Below are positions 7,179 through 16,210 of a stretch of 39,512 nucleotides of DNA, piece by piece. Below the pieces are notes generated by a model. That model made no database searches. It saw only the letters and a program-made list of their open reading frames with translations, and was not told where the DNA came from. The first letter of the stretch is position 1. Each line of letters starts with the position of its first letter. The DNA is from Oscillospiraceae bacterium. GTDB taxonomy: Bacteria; Bacillota; Clostridia; Oscillospirales; Oscillospiraceae. The stretch covers positions 1-39,512 of the forward strand of contig CACYYN010000032.1 in assembly GCA_902778665.1 (NCBI GenBank). The letters run 5' to 3'. The position numbers were made by a program, and so were the translations under genes.

Positions 7179-8282
7179 ATGAAAGCAAATTCCTATCTGC
7201 AGATTGATCTGCAGGCTATCAAACACAATATACATCACATTCAGGAAGAGATCGGCCCTGAAAAGAAGCTGATTCCGGTTCTGAAGGGCAATGCCTACGG
7301 CCTGGGGGCCGTGAGGCTGGCACGCTTTTGCAGTCAGGCGGAGGGAATAGACACGTTTGCGGTCTCCCATGTTTCGGAGGGGGTGCAGCTCAGGCAGGCG
7401 GGGATCGGCGGGGAGATTCTGGTGATGAGCCTCCCGCTGGACTTTCAGATCCCGGATGCAGTGGAGCATAACCTGACCCTGACGCTCGGCAGCTTCCGGC
7501 AGTTTTCTCTCCTCCGGGATGCTGCATGCGCTGCAGGCAAAAAAATATCCGTCTCCCTGAAAGCGGATACCGGCCTTCACCGTATCGGCTTTCTGCCGGA
7601 AGAGACGGATGAGCTTTGCCGCGAAATCAGCCGGGCGGAGGATTATCTGCATATCTCCGGCACCTTTTCCCACTTCTCCAGTGAGGAGAAGGGGCAGATG
7701 GAAAAGCAGGCGAAGCGCTTTGATTCCTTTCTGAATAAGCTCCGCTCATCCGGGATTGATCCCGGGCTCTGCCATATCTCCTCCTCGGCCTCACTGGAAG
7801 CAGACAGAAAATATGTGTATGATGCCGTGCGGATCGGCAGAGGCCTGATGCTGGATAATCCGGTTTTTCCTTCCGGAGAGATTTGCGAAGCGGTTTCCTT
7901 CCGTGCCTATCTTACCGATATCCGGAACCGCAAGGCGGGGGATACCCTTGCATACGGCGGAAAAACGATATTGAAGAAGGACACAACAGTGGGTGTGCTG
8001 TCCATCGGGTACGGTGACGGGCTGGATCCTGCCCTTGTTTCAGCTCATGCGCCCGTTCTTGTAAACGGGAAGCGGGCACGCCTCCTTGCAGCATGCATGG
8101 ACCAGAGTTTTGTAGAACTGGACGGAATAGACGCCGGGAGCGGAGATGAAGTTACCCTGTTCGGCTATGATGCAAGGGGGAATCATCTCCCGGCGCAGGA
8201 AGTTGCAGCTCTGATAGACTGTGAGGGCTGTGACCTGACGGTTCGCCTGACGGATCGTGTTGAACGGATATTTCTTTCGTAA
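7179..8282 (+). CDS. alr: Alanine racemase (PLP-dependent)
   Basis: This 367-residue protein has the normal family length and interconverts L- and D-alanine for peptidoglycan. The PLP lysine is K36 in VLKGNAYG. K128 and R135 lie in LKADTGLHRIG, the carbamylated-Lys/Arg region of the family. The second catalytic base, Tyr, is Y259 in LAYGGK, spaced exactly 19 residues before the Tyr of IGYGDG as in characterised alanine racemases, and CMDQS follows. The gene lies 44 nt after an amino-acid transporter ATPase with no terminator between, so it is probably co-transcribed. This might mean that the enzyme processes an imported amino acid (alanine or serine), but alanine remains the default substrate. 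Confidence 0.9.
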   Translation: MKANSYLQIDLQAIKHNIHHIQEEIGPEKKLIPVLKGNAYGLGAVRLARFCSQAEGIDTFAVSHVSEGVQLRQAGIGGEILVMSLPLDFQIPDAVEHNLTLTLGSFRQFSLLRDAACAAGKKISVSLKADTGLHRIGFLPEETDELCREISRAEDYLHISGTFSHFSSEEKGQMEKQAKRFDSFLNKLRSSGIDPGLCHISSSASLEADRKYVYDAVRIGRGLMLDNPVFPSGEICEAVSFRAYLTDIRNRKAGDTLAYGGKTILKKDTTVGVLSIGYGDGLDPALVSAHAPVLVNGKRARLLAACMDQSFVELDGIDAGSGDEVTLFGYDARGNHLPAQEVAALIDCEGCDLTVRLTDRVERIFLS

Positions 8283-8369
8283 TATTGTATAAAAACACAA
8301 AAAGAGTAGGCTTTTATCCTTTCCAAACCGGTCATATCGCATAAAGATAAATAAATATACAAATAATGC

Positions 8370-8398
8370 TTGACGATATAAGCAAATTCTGCTATTAT
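8370..8398 (+). promoter_or_regulatory. Promoter of the second amino-acid transporter operon
   Basis: TTGACG (8370-8375), a 17-bp spacer and TATTAT (8393-8398). Transcription should start near 8405, just before the palindrome at 8419-8438. Confidence 0.75.
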
Positions 8399-8418
8399 AT
8401 GCATCGTCAACCAAGGAA

Positions 8419-8438
8419 ATATTCAATTTGTTGAATAT
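8419..8438. promoter_or_regulatory. Palindrome downstream of the promoter, possible operator
   Basis: ATATTCAA-TTTG-TTGAATAT is a perfect 8-bp inverted repeat with a 4-bp spacer, at about +14 to +34 of the second transporter transcript. It has no T-tract, so an operator or a 5'-UTR hairpin fits better than a terminator. Confidence 0.45.
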
Positions 8439-8463
8439 CACATGAATGGAAAGGATAATAATT

Positions 8464-9348
8464 ATGAAAACGATGAAGAATGTAATCTGCCTTGCTCTTA
8501 CGGTGCTGATGCTTGCTTCTTGCAACCTGGCAGCTTTTGCAGACAATGAAGTGGACGCAATCAAAAAAGCCGGTGTGCTCACCGTTGCTCTCTCGCCTGA
8601 CTTCAGCCCCATGGAATTTGTGGATTCCACGAAGACCGGTACGAAGACCGGTCAGGAAGCGTATGTCGGCTTTGATGTGACGCTCGCGAAAAACATTGCG
8701 GCTTATCTCGGTGTTGATCTTGAGATCCAGGCGATGAGCTTCGACGCCTGTCAGACCGCAGTTGCCATGGATGCCGTTGATATGTCCATCTCCGGCTACT
8801 CCTGGACAGAAGCCCGTGCAGAAAACTTTGAGCTTTCCGATTACTACTATGCCGGTGAGAATGAGACCGAGCAGGTTATCCTGATTCGTGTTGCCGATGC
8901 CGAAAAATACACCAAAGCGGAAGACTTCAACGGTGTGGATGTCGGCGCACAGAATGCCTCTCTTCAGCAGCTGCTGGTCGAGAGTCAGCTGCCTGAGGCC
9001 AATATGAAGACGATCGGTGAGCTTGGTGTCGGCGTTATGGAGCTGCAGAGCGGTAATATTGATGCTCTCGCAGTGGCTATCGGCAACGGAAAGCAGATTA
9101 TTGCCAATAACCCGGATCTTATGATTTGCGATTGGCAGTTTGAAGTGGATGAAGCCTATGAGGCCAATGTCATTATGATGCACAAGGGTGACACGGCTCT
9201 GCTGGAAGTCGTTAATGAAGCTCTTTCCAGCTTCTATGAGAGCGGCGTGTACGGTGAGTGGTATCAGGAAGCTCTTGACATTGCAGCCAGCGAAGGCGCT
9301 ATTGAAGTGACTGTAGAGGATAATGCCGAAGAAGCTCCCGCTGCATAA
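8464..9348 (+). CDS. Polar amino-acid ABC transporter, substrate-binding lipoprotein
   Basis: This 294-residue family 3 solute-binding protein has the N-terminus MKTMKNVICLALTVLMLASC, with a lipobox-like LASC, so Cys17 is the likely lipidation site. Alternatively AFA-DN could be cut by signal peptidase I. The body shows AGVLTVALSPDFSPMEF, YVGFDVTLAKNIAAYLG, MDAVDMSISGYSWTEARAENFELSDYYYAG and an Asp/Glu/Ala-rich C-terminal tail. AAAGGA lies 9 nt before the ATG at 8464; the in-frame ATG at 8446 is part of that region and less likely. It heads the second transporter operon and is clearly diverged from the protein at 4764, so a different ligand is likely. Confidence 0.92.
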   Translation: MKTMKNVICLALTVLMLASCNLAAFADNEVDAIKKAGVLTVALSPDFSPMEFVDSTKTGTKTGQEAYVGFDVTLAKNIAAYLGVDLEIQAMSFDACQTAVAMDAVDMSISGYSWTEARAENFELSDYYYAGENETEQVILIRVADAEKYTKAEDFNGVDVGAQNASLQQLLVESQLPEANMKTIGELGVGVMELQSGNIDALAVAIGNGKQIIANNPDLMICDWQFEVDEAYEANVIMMHKGDTALLEVVNEALSSFYESGVYGEWYQEALDIAASEGAIEVTVEDNAEEAPAA

Positions 9349-9384
9349 GTTTTACAACTGATTTTACACTTGCAAAGATAGATT

Positions 9385-9445
9385 TGAAGCGCTGAGTCAA
9401 AACAAAGTGCGCAGATTCTGTGTACGCGGTTTGCTCAGCGCTTCA
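9385..9445 (+). promoter_or_regulatory. Intercistronic hairpin between binding protein and permease
   Basis: A 12-bp stem (TGAAGCGCTGAG 9385-9396; complement 9434-9445) with a 37-nt loop. It lies in the same relative place as the hairpin at 5620-5648 of the first operon, although the sequence differs. Confidence 0.55.
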
Positions 9446-9494
9446 TTTCAGGCTGAAATGCTATTCCATTATTGATTATATCTTGGAGGATGCT

Positions 9495-10184
9495 ATGAAT
9501 TTTGCCGTCATCGGTCAGAACATCGTGAAGCTCTGGCTGAAATACTGGGATAAATTCCTGATCACGGGCATGGAGTATACGCTTTCCCTTGCCGCACTGA
9601 CCGTGTTTTTCGGCGCGATTATCGGCTCGATGATTGCCCTGATGAGAATGTCGAAAATCCCGCCGCTGCGGTGGATTGCTGCCGTGTATACCGAGCTGAT
9701 CCGGGGTACGCCCATGCTGCTGCAGCTCTACCTGTTCTATTTTGCCCTGCCGCAGCTGATCCCGTTTCTGAACAGGAAGCAGTATCTCTGCGTGGCAATC
9801 GCCCTGATCTGCAACAGCGCTGCCTATGTCTCGGAGATTATCCGCTCCGGTATTCAGGCAGTGGATATCGGGCAGACGGAGGCTGCGAGGAGCCTGGGCA
9901 TGAGCAAAAGCCTCACCATGACGGAGATTATCCTTCCGCAGGCGGTTAAGAACATTCTCCCCGCCCTCTGTAATGAGTTCATCATGATCACGAAGGATAC
10001 CTCCCTCGCCTCCACCTTCTTCATCGGCGATCTGATGACCCAGGTTCTGCTGGTGAAGGGTGCCACCTATCTGACCTTCGAGCCGCTGGTGATAGCAGCT
10101 GCCATCTATTTTGTCGTGACCTTTATTCTGAGCAAGCTGGTTGCACTTCTGGAAAGGAGGATGCGTCGTGGAGACATCCGATAA
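9495..10184 (+). CDS. Polar amino-acid ABC transporter, permease
   Basis: The ATG at 9495 follows GGAGG by about 5 nt and gives 229 residues. The membrane protein shows the EAA-type loop [56 protein letters not shown]. It is the paralogue of the permease at 5673-6404 and ends [10 protein letters not shown], encoded across the ribosome site of the ATPase gene. A longer frame opens upstream at 9420 but contains the intercistronic hairpin and lacks a ribosome site. Confidence 0.93.
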   Translation: MNFAVIGQNIVKLWLKYWDKFLITGMEYTLSLAALTVFFGAIIGSMIALMRMSKIPPLRWIAAVYTELIRGTPMLLQLYLFYFALPQLIPFLNRKQYLCVAIALICNSAAYVSEIIRSGIQAVDIGQTEAARSLGMSKSLTMTEIILPQAVKNILPALCNEFIMITKDTSLASTFFIGDLMTQVLLVKGATYLTFEPLVIAAAIYFVVTFILSKLVALLERRMRRGDIR

Positions 10185-10935
10185 ACTCATTCAGGTTAAG
10201 AATATCAAAAAATACTATAACCAGGGTGCCATCAAAGCCCTGGACGGGGTAACGGTGGATGTCAACCGTGGAGATGTGATGGTGATCATCGGCAGGTCCG
10301 GCTCGGGCAAGAGCACCCTGCTTCGCTCCCTGAATCTTCTGGAGGAGCCCACGGACGGATCCATCATCTTTGAGGGCGTGGATATCACCAGCAAGAAGGA
10401 TGCCAACGGCAAAAAGCTGGACATCGACCTGCACCGACAGAAGATGGGCATGGTCTTCCAGCACTTTAACCTCTTTCCGCACAAAACCATTCTCCAGAAT
10501 ATGACGGTCGCTCCCATCAAGGTAAAGGGCATCCCCCAGGCTGAAGCTGAGAAGAAGGCGATGGAGCTGCTGGACCGTGTGGGGCTTGCAGACCGTGCAG
10601 GTGCCTATCCCATTCAGCTCTCCGGCGGACAGAAGCAGCGTGTGGCGATTGTTCGTGCCCTGGCCATGGAGCCGGATGTGATGCTTTTTGATGAACCCAC
10701 CTCCGCTCTGGACCCTGAAATGGTGGGGGAAGTTCTGGATGTTATGAAAAAGCTTGCCCAGACCGGCATGACCATGGTGGTTGTCACCCATGAGATGGGC
10801 TTTGCCAGAGAAGTGGGCAACCGGGTGATCTTTATGGATGAGGGGAAGATTCTGGAAGAGGGGACTCCTGACGCCATCTTCAACCACCCGCAGAGCCCAC
10901 GTCTGCAGGACTTTCTTTCCAAAGTGCTTTACTGA
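10168..10935 (+). CDS. Polar amino-acid ABC transporter, ATP-binding protein
   Basis: GTG start at 10168, 255 residues, overlapping the permease gene by 17 bases. Walker [11 protein letters not shown]-loop [33 protein letters not shown] and VVTHEMGFA are intact. It differs from its paralogue at 6388 by a short insertion after the Walker A region ([23 protein letters not shown]). It energises the permease at 9495. Confidence 0.95.
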   Translation: METSDKLIQVKNIKKYYNQGAIKALDGVTVDVNRGDVMVIIGRSGSGKSTLLRSLNLLEEPTDGSIIFEGVDITSKKDANGKKLDIDLHRQKMGMVFQHFNLFPHKTILQNMTVAPIKVKGIPQAEAEKKAMELLDRVGLADRAGAYPIQLSGGQKQRVAIVRALAMEPDVMLFDEPTSALDPEMVGEVLDVMKKLAQTGMTMVVVTHEMGFAREVGNRVIFMDEGKILEEGTPDAIFNHPQSPRLQDFLSKVLY

Positions 10936-10959
10936 GCCGTTTGAAGGAGAACAAAAACG

Positions 10960-12402
10960 ATGCTTAATCCGGAAAAACAGCAGCTTTGCTCTTATATTGA
11001 CGAGAATGCATCCTTTTTTGAGGATATTTCAGACAAAATCTGGGAAAATCCGGAACTGAGCCTGAAGGAATTCGGCGCAGCATCCCTCTACTGCGAAAAA
11101 CTCCGGGAGCTGGGCTTTACCGTCACGGAAAACATCTGCGGCATTCAGACCGCCTTTTGCGGCAGCTACGGCAGCGGGCACCCTGTCATCGGCATACTGG
11201 GCGAGTTTGATGCCCTCAGCGGGCTGAGCCAGAAGGCGGGAGAATGTATTCCCGATCCGGTGCTTCCCGGAGGAAGCGGGCATGGCTGCGGCCATAACCT
11301 GCTGGGTGCCGGCTCTCTCGCTGCGGCTGCCGCCGTGAAGCAGTGGCTGGAGAAAACCGGCAGGCCCGGCACTGTCATCTTCTACGGCTGCCCGGGAGAA
11401 GAGGGGGGAGCAGGAAAGGCTTATATGGCAAGAGAGGGGCTCTGGAAGGAGCTGGATGCTGCCCTCTGCTGGCATCCGGCTGACGCCTTCCAGACCATAA
11501 CCGGAACCAACAATTCCTGCATTCAGGTGCTTTATAAGTTTTCCGGCGTGGCTGCCCATGCTGCGGGAGACCCGTATAACGGCCGCAGCGCTCTTGACGC
11601 GGTGGAGATGATGAATATCGGCGTGCAGTTTTTGCGGGAGCACACCACACCCGACTGCCGCATTCACTACGCCATCACCGATACCGGCGGCATCTCGCCG
11701 AATGTGGTGCAGGCAAAGGCGTCGGTGCTTTATATGGTGAGAGCCAACCGGGTTGCCGATACCGTTGCCCTGCAGAAACGGGTGGATGATATCGCAAAAG
11801 GTGCCGCCCTGATGACCGGCACAACCTATGAACGCATCTTTATTGACGGTACGGCTGAGCTTCTGCCAAACTATACCATTGAAAAGGCTCTCTACAGCAA
11901 TCTCACGGAGATCGGTGTGCCTGCCTACTCGGATGAGGATTATGCCCTCGCCGCTGCCTTGAAGGCGACCTATCTCGGCAGCGGTATCTCCGGAATTGAC
12001 GGGGCGAACTCCGACCCAGCCATAGCGAAGATTGCCCGGGAGCTTTCCGACAACGGTTCTAAACCCATCAATGACTTTATCACCCCGCTCTATTCTTCCG
12101 CAGCGTTCACGCCCGGCAGTACGGATGTGGGGGATGTGAGCTGGTTGACACCCACCTCTCAGATCAATACGGTTTGCTGGCCGGCAGGGGTGCCCGGTCA
12201 TTCCTGGCAGATTGTGGCCTGCGGCAGAAGCGGCCTTGCCCACAAGGGGATGATCTGTGCGGCCAAGGTGCTTGCATCCACTGCTGTTGACCTTCTGACG
12301 GACACGGAGCTTCTCGCAGAAGCAAAGGCCGAATTTGTGGAAAAGGCATCTGCCGGATATGTGTGCCCCATTGAGCCGGATGCAATCCCCATTGCCCTGT
12401 GA
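10960..12402 (+). CDS. M20-family amidohydrolase, AbgB-like
   Basis: This 480-residue cytoplasmic metallo-amidohydrolase is of the length and pattern of the p-aminobenzoyl-glutamate hydrolase B subunit (AbgB) and related aminoacylases. Likely metal ligands are C110/H112 in GHGCGHN, E147/E148 in CPGEEGGAGK and H172 in WHPAD. The dimerisation segment begins near KFSGVAAHAAGDPYNGRSALDAVEMMN, and a C-terminal GHSWQ...KGM is also present. The start has GAAGGAG upstream, 24 nt after the transporter ATPase, so it belongs to that operon. The context suggests that the transporter imports an N-acylated or amide-linked amino-acid derivative that this enzyme cleaves; the substrate is an inference. No AbgA partner gene is seen. 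Confidence 0.85.
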   Translation: MLNPEKQQLCSYIDENASFFEDISDKIWENPELSLKEFGAASLYCEKLRELGFTVTENICGIQTAFCGSYGSGHPVIGILGEFDALSGLSQKAGECIPDPVLPGGSGHGCGHNLLGAGSLAAAAAVKQWLEKTGRPGTVIFYGCPGEEGGAGKAYMAREGLWKELDAALCWHPADAFQTITGTNNSCIQVLYKFSGVAAHAAGDPYNGRSALDAVEMMNIGVQFLREHTTPDCRIHYAITDTGGISPNVVQAKASVLYMVRANRVADTVALQKRVDDIAKGAALMTGTTYERIFIDGTAELLPNYTIEKALYSNLTEIGVPAYSDEDYALAAALKATYLGSGISGIDGANSDPAIAKIARELSDNGSKPINDFITPLYSSAAFTPGSTDVGDVSWLTPTSQINTVCWPAGVPGHSWQIVACGRSGLAHKGMICAAKVLASTAVDLLTDTELLAEAKAEFVEKASAGYVCPIEPDAIPIAL

Positions 12403-12418
12403 AAGCGGGGCATTTTTT
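12393..12418 (+). terminator. Terminator of the second transporter operon
   Basis: TGCCCTG (12393-12399) pairs with CGGGGCA (12406-12412), followed by TTTTTT (12413-12418). The stop codon of the amidohydrolase forms part of the loop. Confidence 0.75.
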
Positions 12419-12480
12419 AACGAAAAGGTATGCCCACCGGAATAGAAAATTGTACCATATGCCGAAATTCATTATAAAGC

Positions 12481-12509
12481 TTGTATTTTGAGAAAAAATG
12501 TGGTATTGT
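12481..12509 (+). promoter_or_regulatory. Possible promoter of hom-lysC-asd
   Basis: TTGTAT (12481-12486), a 17-bp spacer and TATTGT (12504-12509). It is weak but well placed after the preceding terminator and about 50 nt before the hom start. Confidence 0.4.
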
Positions 12510-12565
12510 ATGCAAGCAAAAAACAAGTGTCCGCGAATTACGGACAGATTGGAGATATAAATCAG

Positions 12566-13714
12566 ATGAAAGTAGCAGTTTTAGGGTTTGGCACGGTTGG
12601 AGTCGGCGTTTATGAGATGCTGAAGTCCGCTGACGGTCTGGAAGCGGGTCCGGTTCTGGTCCGGGCAGGGAAGGATGATGCCCCCTTCAAAGTCACCTCC
12701 ATGGAGAAGATCGCACAGGATCCGTCGGTGGATGCTGTTGCCGAGGTGATGGGTGGTGTCGAGCCTGCTTTCACCTATGCCTGCTGTGCCCTGAAGGCAG
12801 GGAAGCATTTTGTCACCTCCAACAAGGCACTGGTTGCTGCCAAGGGGCCGGAGCTTGCAAAACTTGCTGCGGAAAACGGAGTCGGTTTCCTGTTCAGTGC
12901 AGCATGCGGCGGGGGAGTACCCTTCCTGCATAATATGGCCCTTGCCGTGCAGAGTGATGAGATTGTCTCGGTGGGCGGCATTCTCAACGGCACCACCAAC
13001 TATATGCTGGACAATATGCAGTCTTCCGGCCTGAGCTATGCCGATGCTCTTTCGGATGCCCAGAAGCTGGGGTATGCAGAGGCAGACCCAACTGCAGACG
13101 TGACAGGGCTGGATGCTCTGCGGAAGATTATGCTGGCCTGTGCTGTGGCATTCAATGCACTCCCGACGGAGGGCCTGCTCAACGAAGGGATTGACTCCTT
13201 CTCTGCTGACGATGTGGCCTATCTTCGCTCGGTGGGGCTGACCTGCCGGCTCATCGCCTCCGGCGGGAAGAATGAAGACGGCAGCGTCTATGCCTATGTG
13301 GAGCCGGTGGTTTTCCCCGGCAGTGCTGCAGAGTGCTCGGTGCTGAAGAACTTCAACATGGCCAGGTATAACGGTAAGAATTCCGGGCGGATCGTGATGA
13401 TCGGCCAGGGTGCAGGCCGTTGGCCCACGGCGTCTGCCGTGCTGAGAGATCTTTCCGATATCTCCTGCGGCCGAAGAGTGATGATGAAGCCATCCTGCAG
13501 TGTTGTCTCTGCGAATAACGCCTCCTGCTGTCACAGCTATCTGGTTCGCCTCCCGGCGGGAGAAAAGCTGGATCTGCCGATAGAATCCTGCGAGGCTCGC
13601 GGCAATGCCTGCTATGTGAGAACGGGGAACGTGTCTGTAAAACAGATGCATGAAAAGGCAGCTGAACTGCGTCAGGCAGGGGTGCAGGTATTCTTTGCGG
13701 CGATTGGAGAGTAA
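12566..13714 (+). CDS. hom: Homoserine dehydrogenase
   Basis: The ATG at 12566 (382 residues) opens MKVAVLGFGTVGVGVYEML, a typical NAD(P)-binding start, with GGAG about 11 nt upstream; a longer frame from 12488 overlaps the promoter. Family motifs include VAEVMGG, KHFVTSNKALVA, CGGGVPFL, GGILNGTTNYMLDNM and GYAEADPTADVTGLDALRKIM. The C-terminal ~65 residues (SYLVRLPAGEKLDLPIESCEARGNACYVRTG...) could be a short ACT-type regulatory region. It reduces aspartate semialdehyde to homoserine for threonine and methionine. It sits 6 nt before lysC in a hom-lysC-asd operon. Confidence 0.93.
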   Translation: MKVAVLGFGTVGVGVYEMLKSADGLEAGPVLVRAGKDDAPFKVTSMEKIAQDPSVDAVAEVMGGVEPAFTYACCALKAGKHFVTSNKALVAAKGPELAKLAAENGVGFLFSAACGGGVPFLHNMALAVQSDEIVSVGGILNGTTNYMLDNMQSSGLSYADALSDAQKLGYAEADPTADVTGLDALRKIMLACAVAFNALPTEGLLNEGIDSFSADDVAYLRSVGLTCRLIASGGKNEDGSVYAYVEPVVFPGSAAECSVLKNFNMARYNGKNSGRIVMIGQGAGRWPTASAVLRDLSDISCGRRVMMKPSCSVVSANNASCCHSYLVRLPAGEKLDLPIESCEARGNACYVRTGNVSVKQMHEKAAELRQAGVQVFFAAIGE

Positions 13715-13720
13715 GAAAAA

Positions 13721-15037
13721 ATGCTGAAAGTATGTAAGTTCGGCGGCTCCTCCGTCGCCGGATCGGAACAGTTTAAAAAAGTTAAAGCGATTATCGAATC
13801 GGACGAGGCAAGAAGAATCGTCATCGTCTCAGCTGCCGGAAAACGGGATTCCTCCGACCATAAGCTGACGGACCTGCTCTATCTCTGCGATGCACACCTG
13901 ACCTACGGCGTCTCCTGCAATGATATTCTCGCGGAGATCAGGGACAGACTTACCGGAATCGCGGCGGATCTCCATCTTTCCTATGACGTGGGGGCAGATT
14001 TTGACGCCTTTGCCGCCCGCCTCACAAAGGGCTTCCCGGTGGATGAGCTGGTTTCCCGTGGGGAATACTTCACGGCAAGGCTGATGGCAGTGTTTCTCGG
14101 GTATACCTTTGTGGATGCTTCGGAATGCATCCTCTTCACCTATGACGGGGTCCTCGACAAGGAGAAAACCTACAGTGCCCTTGCCGAAGCGGTGGAGAAG
14201 TACGGCAGGGTTCTGATTCCCGGGTTCTACGGCAGCCTGCCCAGCGGAAAAATCCGGGTCATGTCTCGCGGCGGCAGTGATATCACGGGTGCCGTGGCCG
14301 CTGCAGCAGCCCATGCGGATGTGTATGAAAACTGGACGGATGTGTCCGGCATTCTGATGGCAGATCCCCGCATTGTGAAGGATCCGAAGCCGATCCCCAA
14401 AATCACCTATAACGAGCTGCATGAGCTGGCTTATGCCGGGGCGTCTGTTCTGCATGAGGATTCCGTTCAGCCCTGCATGGAGGCCGGTATTCCCCTCAAC
14501 ATCCGCAACACCAATGCACCGGATGATGCCGGCACGCTGATTGTGGATTCTGTGGAGGAGGAAGAGTCGGAAAACGACCGCTTCATCACCGGCATCACCG
14601 GCCGCAGGAATTTTGATATTCTCACAGTTACCAAGCGGAATATGGACACCTGCAATACACTCAGCCGGGCGCTGGCCATTCTGAGCCAATACCATGTGCC
14701 GATTGAGCACATTACGCTGGGGCTTGATTCCTTTGCACTGGTTGCCTCGTCCGCAGCACTCGGCGATACCCTTTATGACATCATTGCAGACATCCGCAAG
14801 AACTGCCGGGCAGACAACATTGAAATCAAGGACAATATCGCCCTTGTCGCCTCGGTAGGCCGCAAAATGTCATCCCATCCCGGCATCTCGGGCAGACTCT
14901 TCAAGGCGCTGGGCGACAATAACATCAACATCCGTACCATTGCACAGGGTGCAGACGAGCTGGCTATTGTAGTCGGCGTAGAGAACAGCCAGTTTGAAAC
15001 GGCAATCCGTGTGCTGTATGACGGTTTTGCCGGATAA
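13721..15037 (+). CDS. lysC: Aspartate kinase
   Basis: This 438-residue protein phosphorylates L-aspartate, the first step to lysine, threonine and methionine. The N-terminal kinase domain begins MLKVCKFGGSSVAG and includes DELVSRGEYFTARLMAVFL, VMSRGGSDITGAVAAAAAHAD and YENWTDVSGILMADPRIV. Two ACT domains follow from about residue 290 (FDILTVTKRNMD... and IALVASVGRKMSSHPGISGRLFKALGDNNINIRTIAQG), which normally bind feedback amino acids. GGAGAG lies before the ATG, overlapping the end of hom, so translation is probably coupled. The gene name follows general use; which effector inhibits it cannot be read. Confidence 0.94.
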   Translation: MLKVCKFGGSSVAGSEQFKKVKAIIESDEARRIVIVSAAGKRDSSDHKLTDLLYLCDAHLTYGVSCNDILAEIRDRLTGIAADLHLSYDVGADFDAFAARLTKGFPVDELVSRGEYFTARLMAVFLGYTFVDASECILFTYDGVLDKEKTYSALAEAVEKYGRVLIPGFYGSLPSGKIRVMSRGGSDITGAVAAAAAHADVYENWTDVSGILMADPRIVKDPKPIPKITYNELHELAYAGASVLHEDSVQPCMEAGIPLNIRNTNAPDDAGTLIVDSVEEEESENDRFITGITGRRNFDILTVTKRNMDTCNTLSRALAILSQYHVPIEHITLGLDSFALVASSAALGDTLYDIIADIRKNCRADNIEIKDNIALVASVGRKMSSHPGISGRLFKALGDNNINIRTIAQGADELAIVVGVENSQFETAIRVLYDGFAG

Positions 15038-15087
15038 GGCAGATTCGTTTTCCCCGAACTATTCATAATCTAAAAGGAGAAAAAACA

Positions 15088-16095
15088 ATGAAAGCACTGA
15101 ATATAGCGGTTTTAGGAGCAACAGGAGCAGTCGGACAGGAGATGCTGAAAATCCTGCAGGAGTATGAGATTCCCGTGAAGAAGCTGCTGCCTCTGGGCAG
15201 TGCCAGAAGCGCAGGAAAGAAGATTTCCTTTAACGGGGAAGAGATTCCCGTTCAGGAAGCTACGGATGACAGCTTTAACGGTATGGATTTCGTCCTGGGT
15301 GCCGTAGAAGGGGATATGTCCCGTCGGTTCGCGCCTGCCATCAAGAAGAGCGGTGCCGTGTATATCGATAACAGCTCTGCCTTCCGTCTTGAGCCGGATG
15401 TGCCTCTGGTGGTCCCTGAGATCAACGGTGCCGATGCCTTCAACCACAACGGCATCATCGCAAACCCCAACTGCTGCACCATTATTGCTCTGATGGCGGT
15501 TGCAGGCATCGCGAAGCTCTCTCCCATCAAAAACATGATCGCCTGCACCTATCAGGCAGTTTCCGGTGCCGGCCAGGCCGGCCTTGCAGAGCTGGAGGAC
15601 CAGATGGCCTCTCTTGCAAAAGGGGAGAAGCCGGTTGTGAAAACCTTTGCCACCCAGATCGCCCTCAATGTCATTCCCTTCATTGATGCCCCCTACGGCA
15701 ATGATTACACCAAGGAAGAGATGAAGATGCAGAATGAGGGCCGCCGCATCATGCACGCTCCCGATCTTCTGGTAAACTGCACCTGTGTCCGTGTTCCGGT
15801 GATGCGTTCACACTCCATTGCCGTTACACTGCGGACGGAGAGCAAGGTATCCATTGAAGATGCGAAAGCAGCTGTTGCCGCCTATCCCGGCGTAAAGCTG
15901 ATTGAAGACTACGAAGGCAGATGCTACCCCACGCCTCTGGACACCACCGATCAGGATATCGTATGGGTCGGCAGAATTCGTCAGGACCTGACGGATGAGA
16001 ACGGCATCACCCTCTGGTGCTGTGGCGACCAGATCAGAAAAGGCGCTGCATCCAATGCGGTTCAGATTCTGAAGCTGCTGGCTGAGAAGGAATAA
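15088..16095 (+). CDS. asd: Aspartate-semialdehyde dehydrogenase
   Basis: This 335-residue protein reduces aspartyl phosphate to aspartate semialdehyde, between lysC and hom in the pathway. It starts MKALNIAVLGATGAVGQEML (Rossmann GATGAVG). The catalytic cysteine is C129 in ANPNCCTI, and YQAVSGAGQAG, VPVMRSHSIAVTLRTE and the C-terminal GAASNAVQILKLL are typical. AAAAGGAG lies about 8 nt before the ATG. It is the third gene of the operon, and no clear terminator follows it. Confidence 0.96.
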   Translation: MKALNIAVLGATGAVGQEMLKILQEYEIPVKKLLPLGSARSAGKKISFNGEEIPVQEATDDSFNGMDFVLGAVEGDMSRRFAPAIKKSGAVYIDNSSAFRLEPDVPLVVPEINGADAFNHNGIIANPNCCTIIALMAVAGIAKLSPIKNMIACTYQAVSGAGQAGLAELEDQMASLAKGEKPVVKTFATQIALNVIPFIDAPYGNDYTKEEMKMQNEGRRIMHAPDLLVNCTCVRVPVMRSHSIAVTLRTESKVSIEDAKAAVAAYPGVKLIEDYEGRCYPTPLDTTDQDIVWVGRIRQDLTDENGITLWCCGDQIRKGAASNAVQILKLLAEKE

Positions 16096-16107
16096 TGGTA
16101 AAACTGT

Positions 16108-16136
16108 TTGCTTCTTCGCCCGGATTCTAATATAAT
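16108..16136 (+). promoter_or_regulatory. Possible promoter of the glutamate symporter gene
   Basis: TTGCTT (16108-16113), a 17-bp spacer and TATAAT (16131-16136). The predicted RNA would begin almost exactly at the base of the hairpin at 16144-16181. Confidence 0.5.
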
Positions 16137-16143
16137 AAAAACA

Positions 16144-16181
16144 CAGGACAGCAGCCCGGCATATGCCTGGCTGCCATCCTG
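16144..16181 (+). promoter_or_regulatory. 5'-UTR hairpin before the glutamate symporter gene
   Basis: CAGGA (16144-16148) pairs with TCCTG (16177-16181), and GCAGCC (16151-16156) with GGCTGC (16169-16174), with a further GGCA/TGCC inside. No T-tract follows, so it looks like a leader structure. It contains the ATG at 16163, which is therefore an unlikely start. Confidence 0.5.
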
Positions 16182-16210
16182 CCATTATGGGAAAGGATCA
16201 ACAGCGGATA

